Below are positions 34,930-47,200 of a stretch of 64,000 nucleotides of DNA, in pieces (positions within the stretch are counted from its first letter, which is position 1; each line of letters starts with the position of its first letter). Origin of the DNA: Coenobita brevimanus (taxonomy: Eukaryota > Arthropoda > Malacostraca > Decapoda > Coenobitidae); NCBI GenBank assembly GCA_032717465.1, contig CM064697.1:4610001-4674000 (forward strand), written 5' to 3'. The translations under genes and the position numbers were made by a program. The notes below the pieces were generated by a model. The model was not told the DNA's origin and searched no databases. It worked only from the letters and a program-made list of their open reading frames with translations.

Positions 34930-37860
34930 ACTAAGGGCTGAACATAGGACACGGGACGGATTGTGACATGGAATGTAAGTGGTGCTAAGGATGAGGTGAG
35001 AGAGAGAGAAATTCTCTAGGTGCTTGACAGTGCAAAAATGGACATACGTGGAATAACTGAGACAAAATGGAGAGGTGAGACTGAGAGAATGGGAGTATGG
35101 ATGGGGTATATGCATGGGAGTATGTGAGCATCAGAGGGCAAAAGAAGGAGTTTGTATGTTGCGTGCAAGAGATGGAAGGAGAATGTAAGAGAGTATGGAT
35201 CAGTTGGCTCAAGGATTGTGTGGGTAAGATGAGAAGTAGGACTACAAATGTGGGCGATTGTGTGTGTGTGTGTGTGTATGTATGCACAAATGCAAGTAGA
35301 GTGAAAGAAGAGTTCTGGGCAAATGTGGAAGCATGCATAGAAAAAAGTTCAAAAGATGAGAGAGTACTTTTGATCGTAGATATGAATGGAAGAATAGGGA
35401 ATGTGAAGGTGGATGGAGTAGTTGGTGAGTGAGGTGTTCTTGCAGAGATGGATGAGAATGGCAGTGCTCTAGTGGATGTTTGTGTGGGGAGGGGGTTGGT
35501 GATAGCCAGTACCGTCTTTAGACACAAAATGATCTACAGATACACATGGAGAGTGATGAGAAGGGTGGGAGTGGGTGGTGAACTGAATGAATGGAAGGCA
35601 GTGATTGATTATGTGTGTGTGGTTGACAGAATGGGGTGGAGGCAAAAGTCAAGGTTCAAATGCAGTGGAGGAATAGAAAGAGAGAAGGACAGAGAGAAGT
35701 CCATACAAGGAGGGTAGAAAGGTTGCAACAGGATGGATAAATGGCAGAATATAAGAGAGACGTGGAGGGGCAATTGGATAAATATGATCTGGAGCAGACT
35801 GGGGAGGTGGAAAGTGTGTGCAAGGTATCCACATAAGAAATCTGTGAAGCATGTGAGGTGGTGTGTGGGGTGAGAAGACAAAAGGGGGTGCAGGGAACAG
35901 CATGGTGGAATGAAACGGTGAGACAAGCTGTGGCACAAATGAAGGAAGCATATAGTGAGTGAATGGGAAGCAGGGACATTGAGGAAGTAGGGAGATGGAA
36001 GAGGGATCTACATGTAGAGAGGAAGAGAAAGGTGAAAGATTAGTAAGAGAAAGAAGAGAGTGGATGAGGAATTTGGAAGTAATTTGAGTGTACTGTAAAG
36101 TGGAGGGAATGTAAGAGAATATTCTGGAAAGAGGTAAAGAGAGTAAGACTGGGTGAAAAAGAAGTAAGCTGGAGAATGAAAGATAAAAATGGTAGACTGC
36201 TATTGGAGAAGGGAGAAAAAGTGAGCAAATGGAGAGAACACTTTCAAGAATTGTTAAATATAGAGAATGAAAGTAATTTGAGGATAAGTGGCTGGGAGAA
36301 GGAGGGAGATGAGAAGAGATGAAGAAATCTAGTAGGATGGAAGTAGTGGAAGCAATGAAGAAGGTCAAAATGGGGAAATCCCCATGAATTGATGGACTCT
36401 GGTGAAATGCCAAAGCATGGGGGAGAGATAGTAGTAGAGTGGATGTGGTAGATGTGCAGATTGGCCTGGGAGGAAGGTAGAGTCCCGGAGGATTGGATGT
36501 CAGGTATAGTTATTCCCCTGTATGAAGGAAAAGGGGAAAAAGAAGTGTGTGGTAATCATAGGGGCATTTGTCTTCTTAGTATAATAGGAAAAGTGTATGG
36601 TAGGATACTTATTGAAAGTGGTAGGGAAATAACAGAAATTAGTTGGTGAAGAACAGGGAGGTTTTTAGGAAGGGAACAGGTTAAGATAATCAGTTGTAGG
36701 TCTTCAGTAGAAAAGCTTCTAGAGAAGGGAAAAGTTGTATGCAGCCTTTGTGGATCTGGAGAAAGCATATGACAGGGTGGATAGACAAGGAATGTGGAAA
36801 ATGATAAGAATATATGGAGTAGATGGAAAGTTGGTGAATGCTTCGAAGAGTATTTTTTAGGGTGCTAAGGCTGCAGTGCATGTGGATAGTGAATTGAGTG
36901 AATTTTTCCATTTGAATGTTGGAATGAACAGGGATGTTCTATGTCTCCATGGTTGTTCAGTCTGTATATGGATGGGGTTATAAAAGATATACAAGGTAGG
37001 GCAGTGGATGTTGGAGCATCATTAATGAGAGAGGGCAATGTTTGGAAATTCCCTGTACTGTTGTTTGGAGATGATACTGTATTGTTAAGTGAAGATGAAG
37101 GAGAACTGCAAGCCTTGGTGAATGAGTTTGGAAGTGTGTGTAAGAAACAGAATCTAAAGGTGAATGTAGGGAAGTGTAAAGTTATGGCCTTTGAGAGAAA
37201 TGAAGTCACTGGAAGGACAGTGATGTTGGATGATCAGGGAATGGAAAATGTAAGTGCACATAAGTACTTGGGTGGTGTGATGAGTGAGGATGGAAGTTTG
37301 AAGGGTGAAGTGCTTGAAAGGGTACGACAAGGAAGAAAGGTTGTTGGTTCCTTGAAGGCTGTGGTAAACAGGGAAGTGAACATGGAAGTAAAAAACCCGC
37401 TGCATGAGAGTATTGTGATACCAGCTTTAACGTATGGAAGTGATGCATGGGCTATGTTGGAAGGACACAAGTCAGGAGTGAGAGCAATGGAAATGAGTTA
37501 GTTGTGAGGAGCATGGGGAGTTACATTGAGAGACAGGGTGATAAATGAGGAAGTGAAGGAGGATTGTGGTGTGGATGTGGATGTGATAGGAAGCATTAGG
37601 AGAAACACATTGAGGTGTTTTGGCCATGTGAAGAGGATGGAGAGCAAGAAATTAACAAGGAGAGTATTTGAGTGAGGTGGAGGGGGGGCGGGAGTGAGGG
37701 GGGGAGGCCAAGGATGAGATGGAGTGGAGAATTATATGAGAGAGAGGGGTGTGAGCTGGGAGCAGGGCAGTGAAATGGCAAGCGACTGGGTGACATAGCA
37801 GCTGTTTGTTTGTTGTCATCCCTTACAAGATTAAAGCATTTTGCAATAGATAGATAGATA
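34930..37860 (+). mobile_element. LINE family A copy 4: longest copy, endonuclease plus reverse transcriptase, many breaks
   Basis: It starts near an endonuclease N terminus (IVTWNVSGAKDEV, then ITETKWRGE around 35,060). LLIVDMNGRIG lies near 35,370 and an endonuclease-like tail ends near 35,700. RT blocks follow: [19 protein letters not shown] (36,460), [10 protein letters not shown] (36,765), [16 protein letters not shown] (36,941), [18 protein letters not shown] (37,060), HKYLGGVMSEDG and TYGSDAWAML. The tail is (TAGA)n at about 37,846-37,861. At least six frame breaks or stops are present, and the RT box reads FGDD. About 2.9 kb is close to full length for an RTE element and fixes the family A gene order: APE endonuclease, then RT. 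Confidence 0.87.
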
Positions 37861-37904
37861 GTTTTTTTTTTTGTACTGAATATCAGTTGGCACTATACAG
37901 TGAG

Positions 37905-38078
37905 ATAGGTTGGTGTTTTGTTTGTTTTGGTAATTATTGTAAGCAGTTTTGTTCCTTACATGACAATAAGTGGGTTAGCGGATAATTAGTGCCCTTCCGT
38001 GTAAAACAACAAACTTGTAGACAGCCACCCCTTACGGGATAATGGTATCTGCCTGTAAAGAGATAGGTAGATAGATTT
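37905..38078 (+). mobile_element. SINE-like element sharing the 3' tail of LINE family A
   Basis: It carries AGTGCCCTTCCGTGTAAAAC, then GCCACCCCTTACGGGAT and a GATAGGTAGATAG tail. The tail region resembles the LINE A 3' end (CCACCCCGAACGGGATTGAG plus GATAGAT). A similar element is at 58,333-58,450. Shared 3' ends let short elements borrow LINE machinery. It ends 78 bp before the Dorsal first coding exon. Confidence 0.6.
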
Positions 38079-38155
38079 CAGAACTCCTGACTTTGTTTTG
38101 TGCTAGTGTGAAAATTCATTTTGTTAAGTTTTCACAATGAACTATTTGTTTTCAG

Positions 38156-38233
38156 GCATTGGAGGGATGGCTGACCCAATGTTTGTAGCCCAGCGCAACA
38201 ACAACCAACTATCCCTCAACATCAGCGATGTCA
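38156..38233 (+). CDS. dl: Dorsal first coding exon (start codon at 38167)
   Basis: The acceptor at 38154-38155 follows a T-rich stretch (tttgttttcag). Eleven bases of 5' UTR then lead to an ATG at 38167 in a good context (GGGATGG). The exon encodes 22 residues starting [13 protein letters not shown] and leaves one base (phase 1). The donor is taken at 38234 (GTAGGT), because only this choice keeps the frame into the next exon, giving the junction SDVIDVIGQD. A second GT four bases downstream, at 38238, would shift the frame. The short leader resembles the N terminus of arthropod Dorsal proteins. An upstream coding exon cannot be excluded, but the ATG context and the short UTR favour this start. 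Confidence 0.8.
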
Positions 38234-41200
38234 GTAGGTGTCACCTGACTCTCAGTTTACCTTGGTAGGATGTGCCTTTCATCTTTATTGTATATGTTCT
38301 GCATTTGCAGTTATCCTCATGATGTATTACACACTTGTCTCCTCTCCAAGTCAAAGCTTCAAAAAATATAAAACAATGTCTTAAGAGCAGTAACAGGATG
38401 CACAAACAACAAGTACTGTACAGATCATTTGCGTGAAGAAACAAATACTCCCAGTCAAGGGTTATGTGAATGTGCGAGGTACACAGTTCATATCTTTGCT
38501 TCAGTTCAAGGTCCATCTCACCCATGTAAATTAATGTTGCATCATCTCTCACTACAGGAAAACAGTCACCCAGTACTACAGAGTGTCCCAGTAACATTCA
38601 TCCCTCTCTACCTGACACTGCCTATCACAGTACAGTACTTACAGACAAATAGCCTTCCCACCCATCCGAAGTCGTCAGCCAAACAGCATCCTTCATGAAC
38701 CACCACCAGCATTTCACCCCTCAGAAAATACTCTGCCCAGAGGGACATTAATGGACATAGCTGGACTGCTCTGTGACCATCACCCTACCATGCTCCAGTA
38801 CCAGTACAAAATTCAACTCACAATCTGCTTTGCCCACACTCCAGCAGAGCCCCATAATACAATGCAGTTATTCACTCCATGTGCCACACTATCACTGTAC
38901 AGGTAGTCCTTCAGCCTAACCTCAGCAAAAGATCTGTGGAAGTGCCTGGTTCAGTGGCTGGTTTCCTGCCATATACTGCATTCATGTCTCATTGAGCTTT
39001 GGGGTTTCAGCAACAGTAAGGGCGTATCTACACGTATCCTCGAACATGTTGACAACACAGCTGGCAACATGTTTTAATGCTGCTCTGAGTTTACTGGCAG
39101 CAAAGGTGATGTGATAAATGTGTCCATAAGTGGCAGCTAAGACTTCATGATGGTAACAACATGATCTGGACGCTGCTGTTCCAAGCATATTTGCAGCTTG
39201 TTCGTTATTGTGTTGTTTACATGTTGCCAACACTTATTCCAGCACATGTGTGGATGCACCCTAACAATAACAACAGCTTTGTCATGTTGCACAGTTTCAG
39301 TAATTATAAGGAAAGGTACTGGCAAGGGATGTCTTTCCTTGGTGGCACCAGTATAACCAGGCAACAATGTCTCTCGTCTCCTTCCCTCCCCTTTGCAAAT
39401 AGGATGGTGGAGTGCAGAAGGGCAGCTTCAACTTATAGTCTTCTAAATGCACTTTCAGATAAGCCTGCGGTTACAGCAGTAATGATGAGTGCTGACTGGT
39501 ATGGCATTCCAAATATAGATCTATCTATTTATCTGTCTATTGCAAGACACCTCAATCCTGTTCAGGGTGGCCATAAACAAATCGCCTCCACGTCGCCCTG
39601 TCCCCCGCGATTTCACTGCCCTGCTCCAAACTCACCCCCCCCTCCTCTCATATACCTCTCCACCCTATCCCTCCATCTCATCCTCAGCCTCCCCCTCCCT
39701 GCTCACATACACTCTTTTCGTCAGTCTTTCACCCTCCATCCTCTCCACATGGCCAAACCACCTCATTGTATTCCTCCTAACGCTTCCTATCACATCCGGG
39801 AGCGCGGTAGCTCGGTGGTAGGGTGTCGGGCTCGTAATCGTGAGGTTGCAAGTTCGCGCCCCGCCCGGTGGCTGCCGTGCTGGGAGGGGTAGTGCTCTCC
39901 TGTAACCCTAGCAGGGCTATATGATCTGATGAGGTCTAGCTCGGGGATTAATCCCTTTCCTATCACATCCACATCCACACCACAACGCTCCTTTATATCC
40001 TCATTTGTCAGCCTGTCTCTTCACATGACTCCACAGGCTCCTCTTAATTAACTCATTTCCACTGCTCTCACTCTTGACTTGTGTCCTTGCAACAGTGTCC
40101 AAGCTTCACTTCCATATGTTAGAGTTGGTATCACAATACTGTCATGTAGTAACTTTTTCACTTCCATGCCCACTTCCCTGTTTCTTATCACTGCTTTCAA
40201 GGAACCAGCAACCCTTCTTCCCTGCTGTACCCTTTCAAGTACTTCACCCTCCAAACCTCCATCCTTACTCATCACATTACCCAAGTACTTAAACGTACTC
40301 ACATTTTCCAATTCCTCACCATCCAACCTCGCTGTACATTCACTGACTTCACCTCTCTCAAAGACCATCACTTTACTCTTCCCTACATTCACCTTTAGAT
40401 TCCCTTTCTTACACACACTCCCAAACTCATCCACCAAGCCTTGCAGCTCCCCTTCGTCTTCACTCAACAACACAGTATCATCTGCAAACAACAGTACAGG
40501 GAGTTTCCAAACACTACCCTCTCTCATCAGGGCCATTCCAACAGCCACTACCCTACCTTGTACCTCTTTTATTACCCCATCCATTACAGATTGAACAACC
40601 ATGGAGTCATGACACATCCCAGTTTCAACCCAACCTTCAAGGAGAAAAATTCACTCAATTCACCATCCACACGCACTGCAGCTTTAGCACCATCATACAT
40701 ACTCTTCACAGCATTCAACAACTTCCATCTACTCCATATATTCTTAATACTTTCCACAATCTTTGTCTATCGACCCTGTCATATGCTTTCTCCAAATCCA
40801 TGAAAGCTGCATACAACTTCTTTCCCTTCTCTAGAAACTTTTCCACTGAAGATCTAAAAATGAGTATCTGGTGTACACAATCTCTTCCCATCCTAAAGCC
40901 TCCCTGTTCTTCTCCAACTAATTCCACAGTTCTTTCTCTAACTCTGTCAATAATGATCTTACCATACACTTTTCCTATTATACTAAGAAGACAAATGCCC
41001 CTTTGATAAATGCACACTTCATTTTCCCTTTTTCCTTTGTACAAGGGAATAATTATACCTGACTTCCAATCCTCCGGGACTCTACCTTCCTCCCAGGCCA
41101 ATCTCCACATATTCCACGTCCATTCTACTACTATCTGTCCCCCATGCTTCAGCATTTCACTACACACTCCATCAATTCCTGGGGCTTTCCCCAATTTAAC

Positions 41201-44200
41201 TTTCTTCATTGCTTCCACAACTTCTATCCTACCGATTTCTTCCTGTCTTCTCACCTCCCTCCTTCTCCCAGCCATTCCCCAGCCACTTATGCTCGCATTA
41301 CTCCCATCCTCTGTTCAGCAATTCAAAAATATATATATACTGTATATATATATATATATATACAGTAATCCTTGTACTTTCTGGACGCCCACTTTCCGGA
41401 CACCCCACTTACCAGACATTGTGGGCCTGGCCCTTCGGAACCCAAAAATGGCCAAAAAAAAGAAAAAAATCTTCAAAAAATCCTAATTTTTTCCCACCCA
41501 TAATTTGAAATTACCGCGCGGCACCGAACAGCTGTTACATCACAGACCCTTCACCCCTTCCTTCCTCCCCCCAACCCCCTCAGGGTTGCCATTTGGTATT
41601 TTTCATTACCAAATGTGGGCCAATTTGTAATGAAAAATTCGTTGGGTAATGAATCAGAATAATGCATTACCAAACGGTTTTTCACATGTATGATGATGCA
41701 CAGGATGGAGATGGTAGATTGTCTGCTCTCTCTGATTAATCTGCTAGCCAACATAGTGTGAAAATAATCAACATTCTGTTATTATGAGGAGAGTGATTAC
41801 ATGTATTTCCACTTGTATATATAATTAGTGAAGAATAAATGCTTCCTTTAAGAATTTGGTAATGAAAATTGAGGAATTTGGTAATGTGGCCAAGTTCAGA
41901 TCTGGCAACCCTGTTCCCAGTTACTGCCTAACCTTTGTTCAGGGAAGACGTCCATCGTAATCGATGCCGCACGTGCTCGTTTTTTGTGAATAAAACAGTG
42001 AATAAACCGCAGTACCTCGCCACTAGACCACATGGGAATTTACAGTGTTGTGCAGTGTTATGAAATTTAGAGTGCAAAGGATTAACTGTGGAGTGAGTGT
42101 GGAGTGCAAAGTGGCAGTTGAAATGGCAGTTGAAACTGGTGTGGTTCAGTTAAGAAGAATGTGCAGTGTTAATCAATTATAATTCACAGTGCAAAGAATT
42201 AAGTGTAGCACAACACTGGATTAGTGTTGGATTACTGTACATGCTTCAAGAGCATTTTCACAACTACCAGAGCATTAGAGAGTTAGACGAGACGGCCACA
42301 GACATGCTGTAAGTACAGTACAGTACCCTGTTTGTTGCTAGGCCTAAGTATTTTCCATACTCACTTCTAATTCCTCATTGTCTGGTTCCTTTTCATTTAT
42401 TTCATGCTTTATGTCCATTCATGGTGTGAATAGGGTCTTAAATAGGTTTAAATAAGTACTATGCATGTCTGGTAGGGAGTTATTTAGGTGGCTTTCAAAG
42501 TTAGGCTGGGTTAGGGTCCATAAGTACCAGTCCAGCAGTCAGAGGCCCACTTTCCAGACGGGACCACTTTCCGGACATGCCTTTGGCTCTATTACACTGG
42601 ATAGTGGAGGGATTACTGTATATATATATATCATCATCATCGTCATCAGCCGTTTGAGTATCCATTCAGGACCGGCCTATCCCGACCAAGGTCGGGACGA
42701 TACAGCCAATGTATCTCTACCAAGTGGCTTAGGCTGTCTGGTAGAGATTGTATGTAGGGTGAGAAGTGCTTGTAAGTGTAACTGTAGTGTTGGAGTGGCT
42801 TTGGATGTGTGTGTAGCCTGTGAACCAAGTGTAATTGGCCTGCGCAAGCCGTCTGGGTGCAAGCATACTTTATAGTAAGTGACACTGGTTCAACCACAGC
42901 ACCCCTTGTGTCCTCCAATGCAGTACGTGACCGGGTGAACACTCCCAAAGTTTATTACCCTGGTGGGGCACGAACTCTGGTTCACCTGTGTACGAAACGC
43001 ACACTCTACAATTGTGCCACAGAGGCTCCATATATATATATATATATATATATTGTTTTTGTTTTCAGTTTCACTATTGATGCTCTGACATGCTTGCATG
43101 TTGGCCTTGGCCACCTAATGGCGACTCTCCATTCTGCTCAATCTCTGGCAGCTTCAGTAATTAGTCCTTTAACCCTGAAGTCATACTCCATGACCTTATC
43201 CCAGGTCTTTTTCAGTCTGCCTCTCACTACCCTATCCCCAACATTAACACTGCTCGCTTTCTGCACCCAATTATTATCCCCCATCCTCTTCACATGCCCA
43301 AACCATCTCAATTTATCTCACCTCATCACAACACCAATACAATCCAATCCCATCCTACCTCTCAACACTTCCATCGTAAACCTAGCTCCTCCAGGCCTTG
43401 CACTCAAGGACGCACTGCACGTCCACCTAATCATTGCCATTTCTGTATGTTTGAGCCTGCAAATATCCTATCCCTTTACTGCCGAGGTCTCACTGCCATA
43501 CAGCTTTACACTCCTAACACATCCCACATACAATAATCCCTTAGCACAGAGGGAGAGCCCTCCCAGTGTCAGGAGTGGCAACAGCTCCCCGAACTTCTTC
43601 CAGCCACTCCTCACTATAGCCACTGAGCTAGCTCCTGCTGCACCTCCAGCACATAACATGTCTCCCAAATAACAACTCTCATCCACACACTCAAGAGACT
43701 CACCAGTAAATTCAGTCATTTCATGCCTGGCAATGTCCACATGCTTTCCCCAAACACCGCACACGTGTAGTCAGCATTATCTCGCAGTGTACCTCTAATA
43801 CGACTACATCTGTTATGCACTGACTTATCACAAACACTGCATAAGATCGAATTACTTCGCACACCCTACTGACAAATTGCCCATGACCACTCTCCCTCCT
43901 CTGACAGTACCACCCCCAGCCCTGGATACCATCACTTTTGTTGTATCTGCATTTACTCTTAAGCCCTTGTGCCCATACCATCTCTCCACGTCCTAAATCT
44001 CTCCTCCACCTCCCGTTCATTCTCTGCAACCAACACCATCAGCATACAATATCTTCCACAGGAGTTCATTTCTGAAATCCATGTGAGAGGGCTTCAAGTA
44101 CCATGATAAACAACAAGGGGCTCAAGACTGACCCCTGATGCACACCAGCATTCATAGAAAACTCATCACTCAAATCTCCATTCATCCTTACCTGGGTGTG

Positions 44201-47200
44201 AGCACCCACATACAGTACATGGTCATAATGACCCTAACCACAAGGGGCTTAAGACTGACCCCTGATGCACACCAGCATTCATTGAAAACTCATCACTCAA
44301 ATCTCCATTCATCCTTACCTGGGTGTGAGCACCCACATACATGGTCATAATGACCCTAACCAGCCACTCCTCAATCCTAAGCTTTCTCATTGCCCACTTC
44401 ACCACCCCTCCAGGGACTCTGTCAAAGGCCTTCTCCAAATCAACAAAAACAAAGTACAGTTCCCTTTTCTTTCCTATCTATTTTTCCTGAAGCTGTCGCA
44501 TAGTGAATATGGCATCAGTGGTCTCTTTGCCTGGCATAAAACCAAGCTGCATCTCATCAATAGTCACTCTATCTAGTCATATCTTCTAGAATGCTCTCCA
44601 TTACCTTCATTATCTGGTCTGAAAGCTTTATGCCTTTATAATTTCCTCTTTTCAGGGCATCACCCTTCCCCTTGTACACATTTACAGCACAGTCAAGTCG
44701 CGTAATCTGCGACAATTAGAGACTGGTACCTACCCATGGATTACGAATTCTGCAGTTTACAAAGTTAAGAACCATTGGGGGAAAAGGATATTTAGTCTGG
44801 ACCCTCATGGAACCCCCCTACAGCACCCCATTTATGCCCTTCTCCACTCGAATAACGTCCAAATGCTGCTGATAACTGAGAGGAGCCCTCTTTTTGGACC
44901 CCAGCTGGGTCAAATGTCGCTTTTGGAGGTTTGGGCCGTCCATAACAGAGCCCAGGGAGAGGTAACCTTGACAAAAAAAAAAGGCCAGGTAACGCTCAGA
45001 ACTCATGGGGGAACACACGTGGTTGGTGGGACAGGAGGTAAACAAAACATGGCAACTGTAGTGTGCACACTTGCCACCAGTTCCGGGCTGTGATAGGCTG
45101 CTGGGTCTAGGTTTTCTGTGATTGGCTAGCATCCGTGGAATACATCATTGGTGCCTGGATATTATAAATCTCCTCGGAAGTGAGCCACTTTGGAACTGAG
45201 GAATCGCATTTTTCGTGTTTTTTCCACAGAATAAAGAAATAGGGACTGGTTGGGTAAACTATTGTGGATTACAAAGATACGTTAATTAGGCAACTTGACT
45301 GTACACTCTTCAGCCAGTCATCTGGGACAACACTCTTGTACTCATATATATACAGTTCTCCCTCCTTGTACGATGTTTCGTTTTACGGTGTTTCGCATTT
45401 ATGATAATTCTTCTTTAGTACCAATCATTCGTTTTACAATTGAGCTCCCCCACATTTACAGTTGGTAATGTGGAGAAATCCCGTGTCACAGGCAGATCAC
45501 CTGAGATTTGCATCGCATACCCACCCTGCCCACACAATTTCTTGCACTTCTGCTAACCAAGTATCACTGGTTCCGAGACAGTTCGCCATCAAGTCAATTC
45601 GCCCTCAAAACATGGATGATTCCCCGTCAGGACAATTCACACCCTGGATGATTCCCCGTCATTCTATAAATATACTTATTATTAATTAATCAATACTTTA
45701 ATACCTATATTTCAGGGGGATCCATCAAAGTCTATGTTCAGTAGCATAGGCTTTGGATATTATTTATTAGTTGCACCTTTAGTCAATAATTAACTTGTCT
45801 CTTCCTCGCAGTAGTCACCTTTGAATTATATTCTAGCGTCATCCATAGCTGTCTTCATTAGTGACTGCGAATTATCATGTTATTTTTGTGATGGCGAATT
45901 GTCCCGAAACCACATCACTGCCCAGTCTCGCCCGCACGCTAGTTCAGCTTGCAACTGCCGTGCATCTGTGTGCCACAGTGCCCAGGATATTATTATTTTT
46001 CCTGTTCTTCATACTGCACCGTATTTCATGTCATTGTTTATGCTATTTCATGTCTTCATGTTTGCAAACATACATTCATATGTGATTTGGATGCACTACA
46101 ATACATAAAGCCTCACTATGATTGCATATTAGATCACTTGTATGGGTGTTGGGTTTCTTATATGCTAGTCCAGGAACACATCCGTATTTTTCCTATTAAA
46201 CCTTAAGATCGCTATACGATATTTTGGTATAAGATTGCCTTTCTAGGAACGCATACTTATCGTAAAGCAAGGGAGACCTGTACATGGGTACATCACCACT
46301 TTTTTTCATGCTGACACTCATCGACATACCTGTACGTTTTGCAATTGCGAGGTCTGTCATTTGCACACTTTTCAAGTTTCCGCATGTGATTTTTGGTAGG
46401 CATATGCAGGAGACCTTCCGCTACCTGCTGCCAAGTGGGGACACTCCCCAACCCGCATGACCCCTGCACGCCATTGTCTCGGTCACTCATCTGTTAGCAG
46501 TGACCCAGTAAAGTCATGGGGTGCCGAGCTCTCTCTGACAACGAAATTCAAGACGTCCTTGATGCCTTCACAGGCAAGAGTGATTCTCCAATCGATTTCG
46601 ATGTGGAGGACAAAGATTACTTGATGCAAGAGGAAGAAATGAGCAGCAATGATGAGGAGGTACCGTCACCAAAGAAGGTGCAGTATGTGATGTACTGTAG
46701 GGCAAGGGAAGGCCAGCCAGGACCCCAGGCACGTGCATGCACCTCTCTCCAGCCACTCGACAAAAGGTCTGATGAGGACAAGGACAAAGCAGCAGGTCAG
46801 GGTGTTCCCTCGTAGTTGGGGGGGGGAGAGGATATCGCCGCGGGGAGCTGAAGGGGTGGCAAGGAGAAAGATAAGGTATGGGCCTAGTGCTTTGTTTGGG
46901 GAAGGTGTGAGTGGTGTGGCAGGTGCCAGTGAAAGGGAAAGTGGTGGTGTGGTGGTGGTGAGCCATTTCCCAGGCAAGCATCTGGTGCACCTGGGGAGCG
47001 GGCAGGCGGGGAGCACCTTTTTCAACCCGCAGACTTCCCGTTCTTCCTCCCCACAGCCCCATGATGTGGGGAAAGAAAGGAAAGGGAAGGGAAAAGGGAG
47101 CGGGAAGAGAAGCGCGAGTGGGGAAGGGCGCCGCTCTCCACCTCCCCAACCTCCCCACAGCGACAAAGGCGACGATGGGAACGAGACTGGAGACGTTGGT

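Larger units (their letters stand above)
43060..45345 (-). mobile_element. LINE family B copy 2, with internal tandem duplication and TIR insertion
   Basis: The minus strand matches family B copy 1 block by block: the 3' end at 43,060-43,460, [20 protein letters not shown] (43,468-43,764), [17 protein letters not shown] and [19 protein letters not shown] (44,223-44,438), and FLPGK-type sequence near 44,530. The YADD region is deleted or broken near 44,030. A 127-bp tandem duplication lies at 44,113-44,361 and a 602-bp TIR element at 44,700-45,301; LINE sequence resumes at 45,304. Strongly decayed. Confidence 0.85.

Noticed and set aside
38429..38698. 89-codon frame inside Dorsal intron 1 as an alternative exon
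   Set aside because: No convincing acceptor and donor pair in frame and no similarity to Rel proteins.
39798..39870. Functional tRNA-Met or tRNA-Thr gene
   Set aside because: It is the head of SINE S2 with target duplications; the cloverleaf does not close.
42465..42875. Frame with [20 protein letters not shown] peptide, also seen at 47,649-47,939 (minus) and 58,936-59,184
   Set aside because: The peptide is shared because all three are copies of transposon family P. Frames are short, lack a start in common and carry no transposase motif.
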